Of a stretch of 64,000 bases of DNA, positions 46,677-57,224 are shown one piece after another (positions within the stretch are counted from its first letter, which is position 1; every line of letters starts with the position of its first letter). Under the pieces are notes generated by a model. The model made no database searches. It worked only from the letters and a program-made list of their open reading frames with translations, and was not told where the DNA came from. The translations under genes and the position numbers were made by a program. The stretch is taken from contig JAVHLP010000006.1 of assembly GCA_031082145.1 (NCBI GenBank), positions 101,764 through 165,763 of the forward strand, read 5' to 3'. Source of the DNA: a bacterium (lineage in GTDB: Bacteria; Bacillota; Sulfobacillia; UBA995).

Positions 46677-47960
46677 GTGAACGGGTTGAAGTTCGGTGAT
46701 GAGAAGGGACAGTTGAAGTGCTCCTTCTGCGGGAAACTGCAGGAACAGGTCAAGCGGTTGGTCGCCGGCCCGGGCGTCTACATTTGCGACGAATGCATTG
46801 AGCTGTGCAACGAGATAATCGAGGATGAGCTCACTGAAGAGGGCGATCTGGAACTCAGGGATCTCCCCAAGCCCAGGGAGATCAAGACCATACTGGACCA
46901 GTACGTGATCGGTCAGGACCGCGCCAAGCGGATCCTGTCGGTAGCCGTGTACAACCACTACAAGCGGGTCAACCTCGGCGGCAAGAGTGACGAGGTGGAG
47001 TTCCAGAAATCCAACATTGTCCTCCTCGGTCCCACCGGGTGCGGGAAGACTCTCCTGGCCCAGACGCTGGCACGGATTCTGAGCGTCCCCTTCGCCATCG
47101 CCGATGCGACCTCCCTTACCGAAGCAGGCTACGTGGGGGAAGATGTCGAGAATATCCTGCTGAAGCTCATCCAGGCGGCGGAGTATGACGTCGAGAAAGC
47201 TGAACGCGGGATCGTCTACATCGATGAGATCGACAAGATCGCCCGCAAGTCGGAGAACCCATCCATCACCCGCGATGTCTCGGGTGAGGGGGTGCAGCAA
47301 GCCCTGCTCAAGATCTTGGAGGGCACGGTGGCAAGCGTCCCCCCCCAGGGTGGTCGGAAGCACCCCCACCAGGAGTTCATCCAGATCGACACCACCAACA
47401 TCCTCTTCCTCTGTGGGGGCGCCTTCGAGGGCGTCGACAAGATCATCCTCAACCGGGTGGGCAAGAAGGGGATGGGGTTCGGGGCCGAACTGCGCACCCG
47501 GGAAGCTCAGCAGCGGATCGGCGAGGTCCTGACCCAGATCATGCCGGAAGACCTTCTCCGCTACGGCATGATACCCGAGTTCGTGGGGCGCGTGCCCGTC
47601 ATCGTGACCCTGGACTCCCTGACCGAGCGGGACCTGATCCGCATTCTGACCGAACCCAAGAACGCGCTGGTCCGCCAGTACCAGAAGTTCTTTGAGTTGG
47701 ACGGCACGGACCTCGAGTTCACCCCCGAGGCGCTGGAAGCTATCGCCCGCGAGGCCATGCGGCGGAACACAGGGGCCAGGGGGCTGAGGGCGATCATGGA
47801 AGACATCATGCTCAACGTGATGTACGAACTCCCCTCTCGCACCGACGTGGCCCGGTGCATGGTCACCCGGGAGACCGTCCTGAAGCGTGAAGACCCCTTG
47901 CTGGTGACCGTGGACCGCAAGGCCGATCGTAAGGCCCCCAAGCGCGAGGAGACGGCCTGA
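46677..47960 (+). CDS. clpX: ATP-dependent Clp protease ATP-binding subunit ClpX
   Basis: Zinc finger [62 protein letters not shown]. Confidence 0.97.
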   Translation: MNGLKFGDEKGQLKCSFCGKLQEQVKRLVAGPGVYICDECIELCNEIIEDELTEEGDLELRDLPKPREIKTILDQYVIGQDRAKRILSVAVYNHYKRVNLGGKSDEVEFQKSNIVLLGPTGCGKTLLAQTLARILSVPFAIADATSLTEAGYVGEDVENILLKLIQAAEYDVEKAERGIVYIDEIDKIARKSENPSITRDVSGEGVQQALLKILEGTVASVPPQGGRKHPHQEFIQIDTTNILFLCGGAFEGVDKIILNRVGKKGMGFGAELRTREAQQRIGEVLTQIMPEDLLRYGMIPEFVGRVPVIVTLDSLTERDLIRILTEPKNALVRQYQKFFELDGTDLEFTPEALEAIAREAMRRNTGARGLRAIMEDIMLNVMYELPSRTDVARCMVTRETVLKREDPLLVTVDRKADRKAPKREETA

Positions 47961-47967
47961 GCATAGA

Positions 47968-48007
47968 CCCACCCCCGGCTGTGACAAGCTAAACCGCCGG
48001 GGGTGGG
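47968..48007. other. 12-bp perfect inverted repeat between clpX and lonB
   Basis: cccacccccggc ... gccgggggtggg with 16-nt loop, no T-run. Confidence 0.7.
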
Positions 48008-48013
48008 CTGTCG

Positions 48014-49702
48014 ATGCAGCTAGGAAGCCTGTTATACGTGCTTCAGTTCGCCTTCGCCGCCATTATCGGCATCTACTTCTGGAATCTGCTACGCAGCCAG
48101 CAGGGCGCCCGCACGGCGGTTGACAAGGAGTCCCGTCGCGAACTGGACCGGCTGCACAAGATGAGGCAGATATCGCTGACCGAGCCCCTCTCGGAGAAGA
48201 CCCGTCCGGCCAGCTTCGAGGAAATAGTGGGTCAGGAAGAGGGCCTCAAGGCCCTGCGAGCCGCATTGTGCGGCCCCAACCCCCAGCACGTGCTCATCTA
48301 CGGTCCGCCGGGGGTGGGCAAGACCGCGGCCGCCCGCCTGGTGCTGGAGGAAGCCAAGCTGAACGAGGCTTCTCCCTTCAAGGAGTTCGCCCGCTTCGTG
48401 GAGATCGACGCTACCACCGCCCGCTTTGACGAGCGCGGCATCGCCGACCCGCTGATCGGGTCTGTCCACGATCCTATCTACCAGGGTGCCGGGCCGCTGG
48501 GGATCGCGGGCATCCCCCAGCCCAAGCCCGGGGCGGTGACCAAGGCACACGGTGGCCTGCTCTTCATAGACGAGATCGGCGAACTGCACCCAATCCAGAT
48601 GAACAAACTCTTGAAAGTGCTGGAGGATCGCAAGGTCTTCCTGGAGAGCGCCTACTACTCATCTGAAGACCAGAACATCCCCCGGCACATCCACGACATC
48701 TTCGAGAACGGGCTGCCGGCCGACTTCCGCTTGGTGGGAGCGACGACTCGCTTGCCCCAGGATATCCCGCCTGCCATCCGGTCACGTTGCGTGGAAGTCT
48801 TCTTCCGGGGCCTGTTGCCTGATGAGGTCGGAGCCATCGCCCTCAATGCCGCCCGCAAGGTTGACGTCAGGCTGGCGCCGGGGGCCCTGGAGGTCATCAA
48901 GAAGTACGCGGTGAGCGGTCGCGACGCGGTAAACATCATCCAGATCGCGGCCGGTCTAGCCCAGTCCGGCCGGCGCACAGAGATAGAGACCGCCGAGGTG
49001 GAGTGGGTGGTGAACAGCGGGCAACTCTCCCCCCGCCCCGAGCGCCACCTGCCCGACCGGCCGCAAGTCGGCCTGGCCCACGGGCTCGCGGTGTACGGGC
49101 CTAACATGGGGATGATCGTGGAGATCGAGGTGGCCGCCACTCCGGCCTCTCCCGGCAAGGGGAGCATAACCGTCACCGGGGTCATCGAGGAGGAGGAGAT
49201 GGGCGGCGGCCAGCGTACGGTCAGACGCAAGAGCACTGCCCGGGGATCGGTGGAGAACGTCCTTACGGTGCTCCGCCGGTACGTCGGAGTCGACCCCCGG
49301 GACTACGAGATCCACGTGAACCTGCCGGGAGGGATCCCCATCGACGGCCCTTCGGCCGGCGTGACCATAGCTGTCGCCATCGCCTCCGCTCTGACGTCAA
49401 TACCGGTCGACAACCGGGTCTGCATGACCGGCGAGATCTCCATCCGCGGGCTGGTCAAGCCGGTAGGCGGCATAGCCGCCAAGCTTGAGGCCGCCCGCCG
49501 GGCGGGGGCCACCCGGGTGCTCATCCCGCGAGAGAACTGGCAGGAGATGTTCCGGGAACTGCCCGACCTCACCGTCACCACGGTGGACTCCCTGGACGAG
49601 GTACTCCAGGCCGCCTTGGCAGCTCCCCTGCGGGCCGGCGGGGCAGAGATCCCGGTCGCCGCCGCCGCGGCCTCCCCTTCCGTTCCCCAAGTATTCCCAT
49701 AG
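48014..49702 (+). CDS. lonB: ATP-dependent protease LonB (sporulation type)
   Basis: N-terminal TM, LIYGPPGVGKTAAARLVLEEA, LLFIDEIGELHPIQMNKLLKVLEDRKV, GGIPIDGPSAGVTIAVAIASALTSIPV (catalytic Ser), GGIAAKLEAARRAG. Confidence 0.92.
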   Translation: MQLGSLLYVLQFAFAAIIGIYFWNLLRSQQGARTAVDKESRRELDRLHKMRQISLTEPLSEKTRPASFEEIVGQEEGLKALRAALCGPNPQHVLIYGPPGVGKTAAARLVLEEAKLNEASPFKEFARFVEIDATTARFDERGIADPLIGSVHDPIYQGAGPLGIAGIPQPKPGAVTKAHGGLLFIDEIGELHPIQMNKLLKVLEDRKVFLESAYYSSEDQNIPRHIHDIFENGLPADFRLVGATTRLPQDIPPAIRSRCVEVFFRGLLPDEVGAIALNAARKVDVRLAPGALEVIKKYAVSGRDAVNIIQIAAGLAQSGRRTEIETAEVEWVVNSGQLSPRPERHLPDRPQVGLAHGLAVYGPNMGMIVEIEVAATPASPGKGSITVTGVIEEEEMGGGQRTVRRKSTARGSVENVLTVLRRYVGVDPRDYEIHVNLPGGIPIDGPSAGVTIAVAIASALTSIPVDNRVCMTGEISIRGLVKPVGGIAAKLEAARRAGATRVLIPRENWQEMFRELPDLTVTTVDSLDEVLQAALAAPLRAGGAEIPVAAAAASPSVPQVFP

Positions 49703-49788
49703 GCCGGGTGACTGACCCACAAGCGCCGTTTGCGGCATTCAGGCTGCTCTGTGCGCGTCCGTTTGGCCTCCTACGGTAGGGAAAGGAA

Positions 49789-49817
49789 TTGACATCCGGA
49801 CCGGAGAATAATACGAT
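49789..49817 (+). promoter_or_regulatory. putative sigma-A promoter for lon
   Basis: TTGACA - 17 nt - TACGAT. Confidence 0.65.
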
Positions 49818-49865
49818 ACAGTAAGTCTTTGCCCAGTTAGAAGGTAGAATGGAGAGGGTTTCGGG

Positions 49866-52274
49866 TTGGGACCAAGACCCGAGCCGGTAAACCATGTACG
49901 CCTGTTTCCTCTCCTCCCCTTGAGGGGAATGCTGGTCTTCCCTCACATGGTTGTCCACCTGGAAGTCGGCCGGGAGAAGTCCGTCGCCGCGGTTGAGGAG
50001 GCTCTGGCCAACGACCGCCTGATCGTCCTGGCCAGCCAGCGCGAGACCCGGCAGGACCGCCCCGATCCGTCGGACATCCACGAAATAGGCACGATAGCTG
50101 AGGTCAAGCAGTTGATCAAGTTGCCCAGCGGCACCATCCGGGTGCTGGTGGAGGGTATTGCCCGGGTCCGCGTGCACCACTACGTGGCCGAAGAACCCTG
50201 TTTCCGGGTTCGGGCGGAAGAGCTTTCCATGCCTGACGAGGGCAGTTCGCAGGCAGGGGCCCTTATGCGGACTGCCGTGCACCAGTACGAGCAGTACATG
50301 AAGCTATCCAAACGAATCCCGGCCGAGACCATGGCCTCGGTGACGGCCGAGGATCGGCCCGGCCGGCTGGCCGATATCATGGCCGCCCACCTGCACGGGG
50401 TGCTCAAGCCCGAGGATCGCCAGGATCTTCTGGAAGCCCTGGATCCCGCCGCCCGGCTGGAGTTGGCTTGCCAGATCCTCGGCCGGGAGATCGAGATCCT
50501 GGAGCTGGAGCGGCGGATCTCCAGCCGGGTGCGCAAGCAGATGGAGAAGACGCAGAAGGAGTACTACCTGCGCGAGCAGATAAAAGCCATTCACAAGGAA
50601 CTCGGCGACAAGGAAGACCGGACCAGCGAAGTGGATGAGTACCGCCAGAAGATCGCCGACGCCGGTCTTCCCCCCGAAGTCGAGGAGCGGGCTCTCCGGG
50701 AACTCGACCGGCTTGAGAAGATGCCGGCCATGGCGGCGGAGGCAGTGGTGGTCCGGACCTACCTGGACTGGATTGTCGGCCTTCCCTGGAGCCTGCAGAC
50801 GGAAGACCGGCTGGACGTGACCGGGGCCCGGGGCATTCTGGACGAGGACCACTACGGCCTTGAGAAGCCCAAGGAACGGATCCTGGAGTACCTGGCCATC
50901 CGGCAGTTGGCCAAGGAGCTCCGTGGTCCCATCCTCTGCTTTGTCGGCCCTCCCGGAACCGGCAAGACTTCGGTCGCCCGGTCGGTAGCCCGGGCCCTGG
51001 ATCGACGTTTCGTTCGCATCTCGCTGGGTGGGGTCAGGGACGAGGCCGAGATCCGCGGTCACCGCCGGACCTACGTGGGGGCCTTGCCTGGCCGGATCCT
51101 TCAGGGTATGCGACGGGCCGGTTCGCGCAACCCGGTGTTCCTGATGGACGAGGTCGACAAACTGGCCAGCGACTTCCGTGGCGACCCCGCCGCAGCCCTC
51201 CTGGAGGTTCTGGATCCAGAGCAGAACCACGCCTTCAGCGACCACTACCTGGAGCTGCCCTTTGACCTCTCCAAGGTCCTCTTCATCACCACCGCCAACA
51301 CCTCGCACACCATCCCCCGGCCTCTGCTGGACCGGATGGAAGTCATCAACCTGCCCGGTTACACCGAGGACGAGAAGGTGGCCATTGCCTTGCACCACCT
51401 CCTGCCGCGGGTAGTTCCCGAGCACGGCCTGCAGCAGGCAAACCTGGAGATCTCAGAGGGCGCCCTGCGCGCGATCATCCGGGAGTACACCCGGGAGGCG
51501 GGTGTCCGCAACCTGGAGCGGGAACTGGCCACCGCCTGCCGCAAGACGGCAAAGGAGATCGTGGAGGGCAGACCGGGTCCGGCCAGGATCACCACCTCCA
51601 ATCTCCACCTGTTCCTGGGCCCGCCTCGATTCCGCCTGAGCCTGGCCGAGAAATCGGACGAGGTGGGAGTGGCCACCGCGGTGGCGGTGACCGAGTCCGG
51701 GGGCGACATCATGCCCATTGAAGTCACGGTCATGCGGGGGAAGGGGACCCTGCTGTTGACCGGCAAACTTGGCGAGGTCATGCGGGAGTCGGCCCAAGCG
51801 GCTTTCAGCTACATCCGCTCTCGGGCCCGTGAGCTCGGCATTGAGGAGAACTTCCACGAACGGTATGACCTGCACGTTCACATCCCCGAGGGCGCCATGC
51901 CCAAGGAAGGGCCGTCGGCCGGCATCGCCATGGCCGTCGCCGTGACCTCGGCTCTGTCCAACCGGCCGGTTCGCCGGGATGTTGCCATGACGGGGGAGAT
52001 TACCCTGCGGGGACGGGTGCTGCCGGTTGGAGGGGTGAAGGAGAAGGCTCTCGGCGCTCACCGGGCAGGCATGAAGACCATGCTGCTACCGCGAGAGAAT
52101 GAAAAAGACCTCGAGGAGGTCCCCTTGCCCATTCGCCAGAAGCTGGAGTTCGTGCTCGTGGACCACATGGATCAGGTGCTGGAGCTGGCCTTGGCCGGAT
52201 CCCAGCCGGTGGCTTTCCCCGAAGAAGCCCTACCCCCCGTCCGGCCGGAGTTGACGCAGGGCCACCCTGGCTGA
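49866..52274 (+). CDS. lon: ATP-dependent protease La
   Basis: [95 protein letters not shown]. Confidence 0.97.
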   Translation: MGPRPEPVNHVRLFPLLPLRGMLVFPHMVVHLEVGREKSVAAVEEALANDRLIVLASQRETRQDRPDPSDIHEIGTIAEVKQLIKLPSGTIRVLVEGIARVRVHHYVAEEPCFRVRAEELSMPDEGSSQAGALMRTAVHQYEQYMKLSKRIPAETMASVTAEDRPGRLADIMAAHLHGVLKPEDRQDLLEALDPAARLELACQILGREIEILELERRISSRVRKQMEKTQKEYYLREQIKAIHKELGDKEDRTSEVDEYRQKIADAGLPPEVEERALRELDRLEKMPAMAAEAVVVRTYLDWIVGLPWSLQTEDRLDVTGARGILDEDHYGLEKPKERILEYLAIRQLAKELRGPILCFVGPPGTGKTSVARSVARALDRRFVRISLGGVRDEAEIRGHRRTYVGALPGRILQGMRRAGSRNPVFLMDEVDKLASDFRGDPAAALLEVLDPEQNHAFSDHYLELPFDLSKVLFITTANTSHTIPRPLLDRMEVINLPGYTEDEKVAIALHHLLPRVVPEHGLQQANLEISEGALRAIIREYTREAGVRNLERELATACRKTAKEIVEGRPGPARITTSNLHLFLGPPRFRLSLAEKSDEVGVATAVAVTESGGDIMPIEVTVMRGKGTLLLTGKLGEVMRESAQAAFSYIRSRARELGIEENFHERYDLHVHIPEGAMPKEGPSAGIAMAVAVTSALSNRPVRRDVAMTGEITLRGRVLPVGGVKEKALGAHRAGMKTMLLPRENEKDLEEVPLPIRQKLEFVLVDHMDQVLELALAGSQPVAFPEEALPPVRPELTQGHPG

Positions 52275-53162
52275 AGGAACCCCTGCCGGCAGTTCAGCCA
52301 CCGCGGTACCCAGGATCACCAGCGCTCCCCCCACCCAGCCGCGTGCTGCGAGGACCTCCCCCGCCAGCAGGTAGCCGCCCAGGGCGGCGAACACCGGCTC
52401 CGACGCAAAGATGATGGCCGTGTGAGCAGCCGTCGTGTCCCTCTGGGCCCAGTTCTGTACGGCCATGGCCAGGGCGCTGGCGAAGACGCCGGTGAGGATG
52501 ATGGCCGGCCACACTCCCGGTGGCACCGGCCGCCAGCCCTCCGTGGCCAGGGCCGCTAGCGTGCTGAGCAAGGCCACGCCTCCGAGCTGAAGCGTGGCCA
52601 GCGCCAGGGGATCGAACCGGGGGGCGAACCTCCCGACGGTCACGATGTGGAGGGCGTAGAAGCAAGCCCCCACCAGCACCAGGAGGTCTCCCGATCCGGG
52701 CAGCAGGGTACCCTCCAGGGTGAGCAAGGCCAGGCCGGCCGTGGCGGCCACCACTCCGGCCATCACCGGCCACGCCGGCCACCGGCGGAAGAGCAGGGCC
52801 GAGATGCAGGGTACCAGCACCACGGCCAGCCCGGTGATGAAGCCGGCCTTGGAGGCACTGGTCAGCATCAGCCCGTAGGTCTGAAAGGTGTAGCCTCCGA
52901 ACAGGAAAGCCCCGATCAGGAAGCCTGGCCCCAGGGCTCGGGGCAGGGCGGCGAGAGTCCGGCGGGGGAAGATCGTCAGCAACACCGCGAAAGCCAGCCA
53001 GAAACGCAGGGCCAGGAAGTTGAACGGGGGAAGGGCGGCCACTGCCAGTTTCACCATGACGAAGGTGAAGCCCCAGATGGCGGCCACCGCGAGCAGGGCC
53101 GCATCGGCCCGGAGCGCTCGCCAGCCTCTAATCGGCACAGGTCTAGCAGGGGTCCTGACCAT
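52230..53162 (-). CDS. EamA/DMT-family transporter
   Basis: Ten-TM hydrophobic pattern; [54 protein letters not shown]. Confidence 0.9.
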   Translation of the reverse strand: MVRTPARPVPIRGWRALRADAALLAVAAIWGFTFVMVKLAVAALPPFNFLALRFWLAFAVLLTIFPRRTLAALPRALGPGFLIGAFLFGGYTFQTYGLMLTSASKAGFITGLAVVLVPCISALLFRRWPAWPVMAGVVAATAGLALLTLEGTLLPGSGDLLVLVGACFYALHIVTVGRFAPRFDPLALATLQLGGVALLSTLAALATEGWRPVPPGVWPAIILTGVFASALAMAVQNWAQRDTTAAHTAIIFASEPVFAALGGYLLAGEVLAARGWVGGALVILGTAVAELPAGVPSARVALRQLRPDGG

Positions 53163-53217
53163 GCTCCCATCATGATACCACTCCCCGCTGCCCGGGACAA
53201 CCGCACCAAAAAGACCG

Positions 53218-53245
53218 TTGACAGTTGCCCCTGCCGTCGTATAAT
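53218..53245 (+). promoter_or_regulatory. putative sigma-A promoter for the ATP-grasp gene
   Basis: TTGACA - 16 nt - TATAAT. Confidence 0.65.
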
Positions 53246-53427
53246 GGATTCGAGATCGGCTGGATCTAGCCGCCGTAACAGGGGATGAGCGGCTCAGCCG
53301 CAGGTACAGGCGGTGCGTTCAGGCCACGCCGGACCGGGGAGGCGATGACTGGAGGCCAGGAGGCGCTCTCAACGCTCGGGTGGGGTACTGCGCAAGCTAT
53401 GGGAAGCTGCCCGGGAGGGAGCACGAG

Positions 53428-54453
53428 ATGGGACTGACGGTAGGTCTCCTGTACAACCTGGGGAAGGATGAACTCCCCGGAGATGATGAACCTCCAGACA
53501 TTCATGCCGAGTTCGACCGCGAGGAGACTATCCACGCGGTGGCAGACGCCCTGAGGCAGGCCGGGCACCAGGTGATCCACATTGAAGCTGATGAGTTGGC
53601 CTGGCCCCTCCTGCGGGAGACCCGGCCGGACATCGTCTTCAACCTCGCCGAAGGCAGGCACGGGCCAAGCCGCGAGGCGCAATTCCCGGCCCTGCTCGAC
53701 CTGATGGGCATTCCCTACACCGGGTCGGGAGTCCTGACCCTGGCCCTTAGCCTGGATAAGGCCATGGCTAAGCGGCTGTTCCAAGCTGAGGGAGTTCCCA
53801 CCCCGGCCTTTGAAGTCGTACCCCCGGGTGCTATCCCGCGGGTCGACCACCTCAGCTATCCGCTGTTCGTCAAGCCTGCCCACGAGGGTTCCTCGATGGG
53901 GATCGGTCCCAGTTCGGTGGTCAGGGACGAGCTCGCCCTGGCCCCGGCGATAGCCAACATCCACCGCTGGTACCGGCAACCCGCCCTGGTTGAGGAGTTC
54001 CTGGAGGGGAGGGAGTTCACCGTTGGCATCCTGGGCAACCGGGATCCTTACTTCTTCCCCATCATCGAGGTGAACTTCGACCCCTGCCCGGCCGAGCACG
54101 GGCGGGTCTATTCGTACCACTTCAAGCAGCACTGGGATGACTGGAAGTACTACCGCTGCCCGGCTCCGGTAACCGACGCCGAGGCCGCCCTGCTGCGGGC
54201 GACCGCCCTGCGGGCCAGCCGGGCCTTGGGCTGCCTCGACGTGACCCGGGTCGATCTTCGCCTGGATAGCGAGGGAACACCCAATGTCCTGGAAGTCAAC
54301 CCACTTCCCGGGATGTGCCCCGGGTTCAGCGACCTGCCCCGCATGGCCGAGGTGGCCGGGATGACCTACTCCGAGTTGGTCATCCGTATCCTCGAGTCCG
54401 CCCGCGAGAGGTACGGCCTGGTCCAAACCCAGGTTGAGCGCCAGACAGCCTGA
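53428..54453 (+). CDS. D-alanine--D-alanine ligase-like ATP-grasp protein
   Basis: IVFNLAEGRHGPSREAQFPALLDLMGIPYTGSGVLTLALSLDKAMAKRLF, LFVKPAHEGSSMGIGPSSVV, VTRVDLRLDSEGTPNVLEVNPLPGM. Confidence 0.85.
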   Translation: MGLTVGLLYNLGKDELPGDDEPPDIHAEFDREETIHAVADALRQAGHQVIHIEADELAWPLLRETRPDIVFNLAEGRHGPSREAQFPALLDLMGIPYTGSGVLTLALSLDKAMAKRLFQAEGVPTPAFEVVPPGAIPRVDHLSYPLFVKPAHEGSSMGIGPSSVVRDELALAPAIANIHRWYRQPALVEEFLEGREFTVGILGNRDPYFFPIIEVNFDPCPAEHGRVYSYHFKQHWDDWKYYRCPAPVTDAEAALLRATALRASRALGCLDVTRVDLRLDSEGTPNVLEVNPLPGMCPGFSDLPRMAEVAGMTYSELVIRILESARERYGLVQTQVERQTA

Positions 54454-54462
54454 AACGTCATC

Positions 54463-54488
54463 GGGGCGACCTCAGAAGGGGTCGCCCC
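54463..54488. terminator. hairpin between convergent genes
   Basis: ggggcgacc-tcagaagg-ggtcgcccc-cttt. Confidence 0.6.
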
Positions 54489-55848
54489 CTTTCCACCAGG
54501 TTCCCGGCTCCTCCGGGGCGCCGTCCAGTCGCTTCCGCACCGGGTGGGGGCGATGCAGGCGGGCCGGTGGGGGGGATCCCCCCGGGAGCGTCTCCTCCCG
54601 GCCGTCGTCTCCGCCCCGAGTCGGCGCCTTCTCCTGTTCATCCATCCCTTCGGGGAGCAGGCGTTCCTGATTCAGCAAGAAGGTCACTACCACCACGGCG
54701 ATTACCGCCACCCCCGCCCCGCCGAGGTAGACGGGAACCGAGCCCAGTGTCTCCACCATCCCGAAGGCGGGCGGCCCGATCGCCACTCCGAAGAAGCGTA
54801 CCGCCCCGTACAAGGCGGTGACCAGACCGCGACCGGCATAGGAAATCGAACTGGTGATGAGGGTGTTCAGCGACGGCAGCGCCAGGCCAACTCCGATGCC
54901 GGCGACAGCCGTGCTGGCGGTCCAGAGGACGATGCTCCCCATCCAGGGCAGGGGGGCAACGCCCAGGGCGATCAGGATCAGCCCGATGACAACCGCGAGC
55001 TTGGCCCGGCGGGCGAACTCACGCTGTAGCACGGTTCCGCTGACGTAGGCGGTGATGGCCAAGCCCAGCACGGGCAGGGCGATGATCAGGCCGCGGCCGA
55101 ACACGGGGACGTTGAACCTCTGCTCCAGGACGTCGGAGAGATTGGCGAGCACTCCGAACAGGAGGAACAGGCTGGCCATGCCGGCCAGAAAGCAGGCCGC
55201 CAGCGGCACCGCCTTCGCCCGGGCGACCCGACGGAGAGACTGGACATACTCCTCCATGGACCTGGCCCGCCCGGCCGCCTCCGGCTCCCGAACTACGAGC
55301 CAGACCAGGGCCGCAGCGGGAAGCGCGAGCACCCCGTACACGAAGAAGGGCGCGAACCAGAAGACCAACGCCGCCGCCGCTCCCGCCACCGGGCTCACCA
55401 CCTTGCCCAGGCCATTAGCAGCTTCCAGGAGCCCCAGGGCCTTGCTACGTTCCTTGCTCTGGAAGATGTCGCCCGCCAGCGCCAGGGCCAGTTGGTAGGT
55501 TCCGCCGGCCCCGATGCCCTGGATTACCCTCGCTCCCAGGATGAAGAGGAAGGGGCTGGCCACCAGGACCGACGCCAGGCCGGCGGCCAGCCCCCCGAGG
55601 CCGTAGAGGATCAGGGCGGGGGCGATCACCGTGACCCTGCCCACCCGGTCTGATAGCAGCCCGGCCCAGGGGATGACCAGCCCGGCGGGGAGGGAGAAGG
55701 CGGTGATCAGCAGACCCACCCTTGCTTGCCCCAAGTCGAGGGTCTGCCCGATCTGCGGCAGCACGGGGATGAGCATGGAGTTGCCCAGTACCATGATAAA
55801 GGGAACGGTCGCCAGGGCGGCGAGTTCGGCTCTCGTCCGTGATCGCAT
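54472..55848 (-). CDS. MFS transporter
   Basis: MVLGNSMLIPVLPQIGQTLDLGQARVGLLITAFSLPAGLVIPWAGLLSDRVGR; 12-TM pattern. Confidence 0.9.
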   Translation of the reverse strand: MRSRTRAELAALATVPFIMVLGNSMLIPVLPQIGQTLDLGQARVGLLITAFSLPAGLVIPWAGLLSDRVGRVTVIAPALILYGLGGLAAGLASVLVASPFLFILGARVIQGIGAGGTYQLALALAGDIFQSKERSKALGLLEAANGLGKVVSPVAGAAAALVFWFAPFFVYGVLALPAAALVWLVVREPEAAGRARSMEEYVQSLRRVARAKAVPLAACFLAGMASLFLLFGVLANLSDVLEQRFNVPVFGRGLIIALPVLGLAITAYVSGTVLQREFARRAKLAVVIGLILIALGVAPLPWMGSIVLWTASTAVAGIGVGLALPSLNTLITSSISYAGRGLVTALYGAVRFFGVAIGPPAFGMVETLGSVPVYLGGAGVAVIAVVVVTFLLNQERLLPEGMDEQEKAPTRGGDDGREETLPGGSPPPARLHRPHPVRKRLDGAPEEPGTWWKGGDPF

Positions 55849-55892
55849 GTTCCCCGTAGAGTACCCGGCTTGGCCTCAGCTCATGCCGGGTT

Positions 55893-56108
55893 CTACCAGC
55901 GCCGGCGACCCCTCCGCCGCGTTGCCAGGATGAACCAGCCGATCAAGGCCAACAACGCGCCGAACACTATCAAGGCCCAGAAAGGCATGGCCAGGAGCAC
56001 GATCACCACCCCGATGGCCACCAGCAGCCTGGCCACCGTTTGAACCGGGACCTTACGCGGAGGACGAAGTCGCCGCAACAGCGGGTCACCTCTCCCCCCG
56101 GACCTCAT
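55893..56108 (-). CDS. small membrane protein
   Basis: VARLLVAIGVVIVLLAMPFWALIVFGALLALIGWFILATRRRGRRRW, two TM segments and basic tail. Confidence 0.5.
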   Translation of the reverse strand: MRSGGRGDPLLRRLRPPRKVPVQTVARLLVAIGVVIVLLAMPFWALIVFGALLALIGWFILATRRRGRRRW

Positions 56109-56210
56109 TTGATGCCATGTTATGCGGGACCTGTTATCCCGGTCGGCCATGCCGGGCCGGAAGGAACTCGAGCGACCGGATGAGAAGGATGCCCCGGTGG
56201 AGGGGAAACG

Positions 56211-57224
56211 ATGGCGGAAAGCGTCTTTGACCTCATCGGCAACACACCGTTGGTGAGGGTAACTGTGGCGGACGACCCGAACGTCGTGGTCCTGGGCAAG
56301 GCGGAGTTCATGAACCCCACCGGCAGCCACAAGGACCGGATCTACCTCCGCATGATCCAGGATGCCGAGCAGAGGGGCGAACTGGAACCCGGCACCACGA
56401 TCATCGAGGGATCCACCGGGAACGCGGGGGCTGCCTGTGCCATGGTGGGCGGTCTCAAGGGTTACCGCGTGGTTGTGGTCATGCCCGAGGGCATGTCCGA
56501 GGAGCGCAAGAAGCTCATCCGGGCCTTGGGAGCGGAGATCGTCTTCACCCCCGGCGGCGAGAGTGACCAGGACCTATCCCTCCGCGAGATCGAGCGAAGA
56601 GTGGCGGCCGAACCAGGCAAGTACTGGTATCCCTGCCAGTTCGAGAATCCCGACAACCCGCTGGCGCACTACGACGGCACCGCCCCCGAACTCTGGGAGC
56701 AATGCGGAGGGACCATCGACCTGTTCGTGGCCGCCGTCGGCTCAGGGGGCACCCTGACCGGCGTCGGCCGTTATCTTAAGGAACGTCGCCCCGGGGTCCG
56801 GCTATACGCTGTGGAGCCTGAGGAATGTCCCATCCTGTCCTCCCGGCGGTGGGGATCCCATGACATCCAGGGAATCGGCGACGGGTTTGTTCCCCGCAAT
56901 CTAGATCTCAGCCTGCTCGACGGCGTGGTCAGGGTAAGTTCCGACGAGGCCATAGCGATGTCGCGCCAGGTGTGCCGGGAGCAGGGGTTGCTGGTGGGCA
57001 TCTCGACCGGCGCCAACCTCGCCGCGGCAGCCAAACTGGCCGGACACTACCCGCGCATCGGGGTGATCGCCACCGTGCTCTTCGACACCGGGCACAAGTA
57101 CTACACGTCGCCGCTGTTCGGGGTGTGCCGGCCGGTGGCCGTACCCGAGCGCGACCACCGCCTGGACGAACTCTCCCACCGGCTGCTGGACCGGTACTCC
57201 CCCTCCTGGGACATCATCGCCTGA
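56211..57224 (+). CDS. cysteine synthase family PLP enzyme
   Basis: IGNTPLVRVTV, NPTGSHKDRIYLRMI (PLP Lys), EGSTGNAGAACAMVGG, AAVGSGGTLTGVGRYL, DTGHKYYTS. Confidence 0.87.
   Translation: MAESVFDLIGNTPLVRVTVADDPNVVVLGKAEFMNPTGSHKDRIYLRMIQDAEQRGELEPGTTIIEGSTGNAGAACAMVGGLKGYRVVVVMPEGMSEERKKLIRALGAEIVFTPGGESDQDLSLREIERRVAAEPGKYWYPCQFENPDNPLAHYDGTAPELWEQCGGTIDLFVAAVGSGGTLTGVGRYLKERRPGVRLYAVEPEECPILSSRRWGSHDIQGIGDGFVPRNLDLSLLDGVVRVSSDEAIAMSRQVCREQGLLVGISTGANLAAAAKLAGHYPRIGVIATVLFDTGHKYYTSPLFGVCRPVAVPERDHRLDELSHRLLDRYSPSWDIIA

Noticed and set aside
53380-53400. Possible T-box element upstream of the ATP-grasp gene
   Set aside because: Only a loose match to the antiterminator consensus, no recognisable Stem I/specifier loop and no terminator; not called as a feature, only noted as a leader worth checking.
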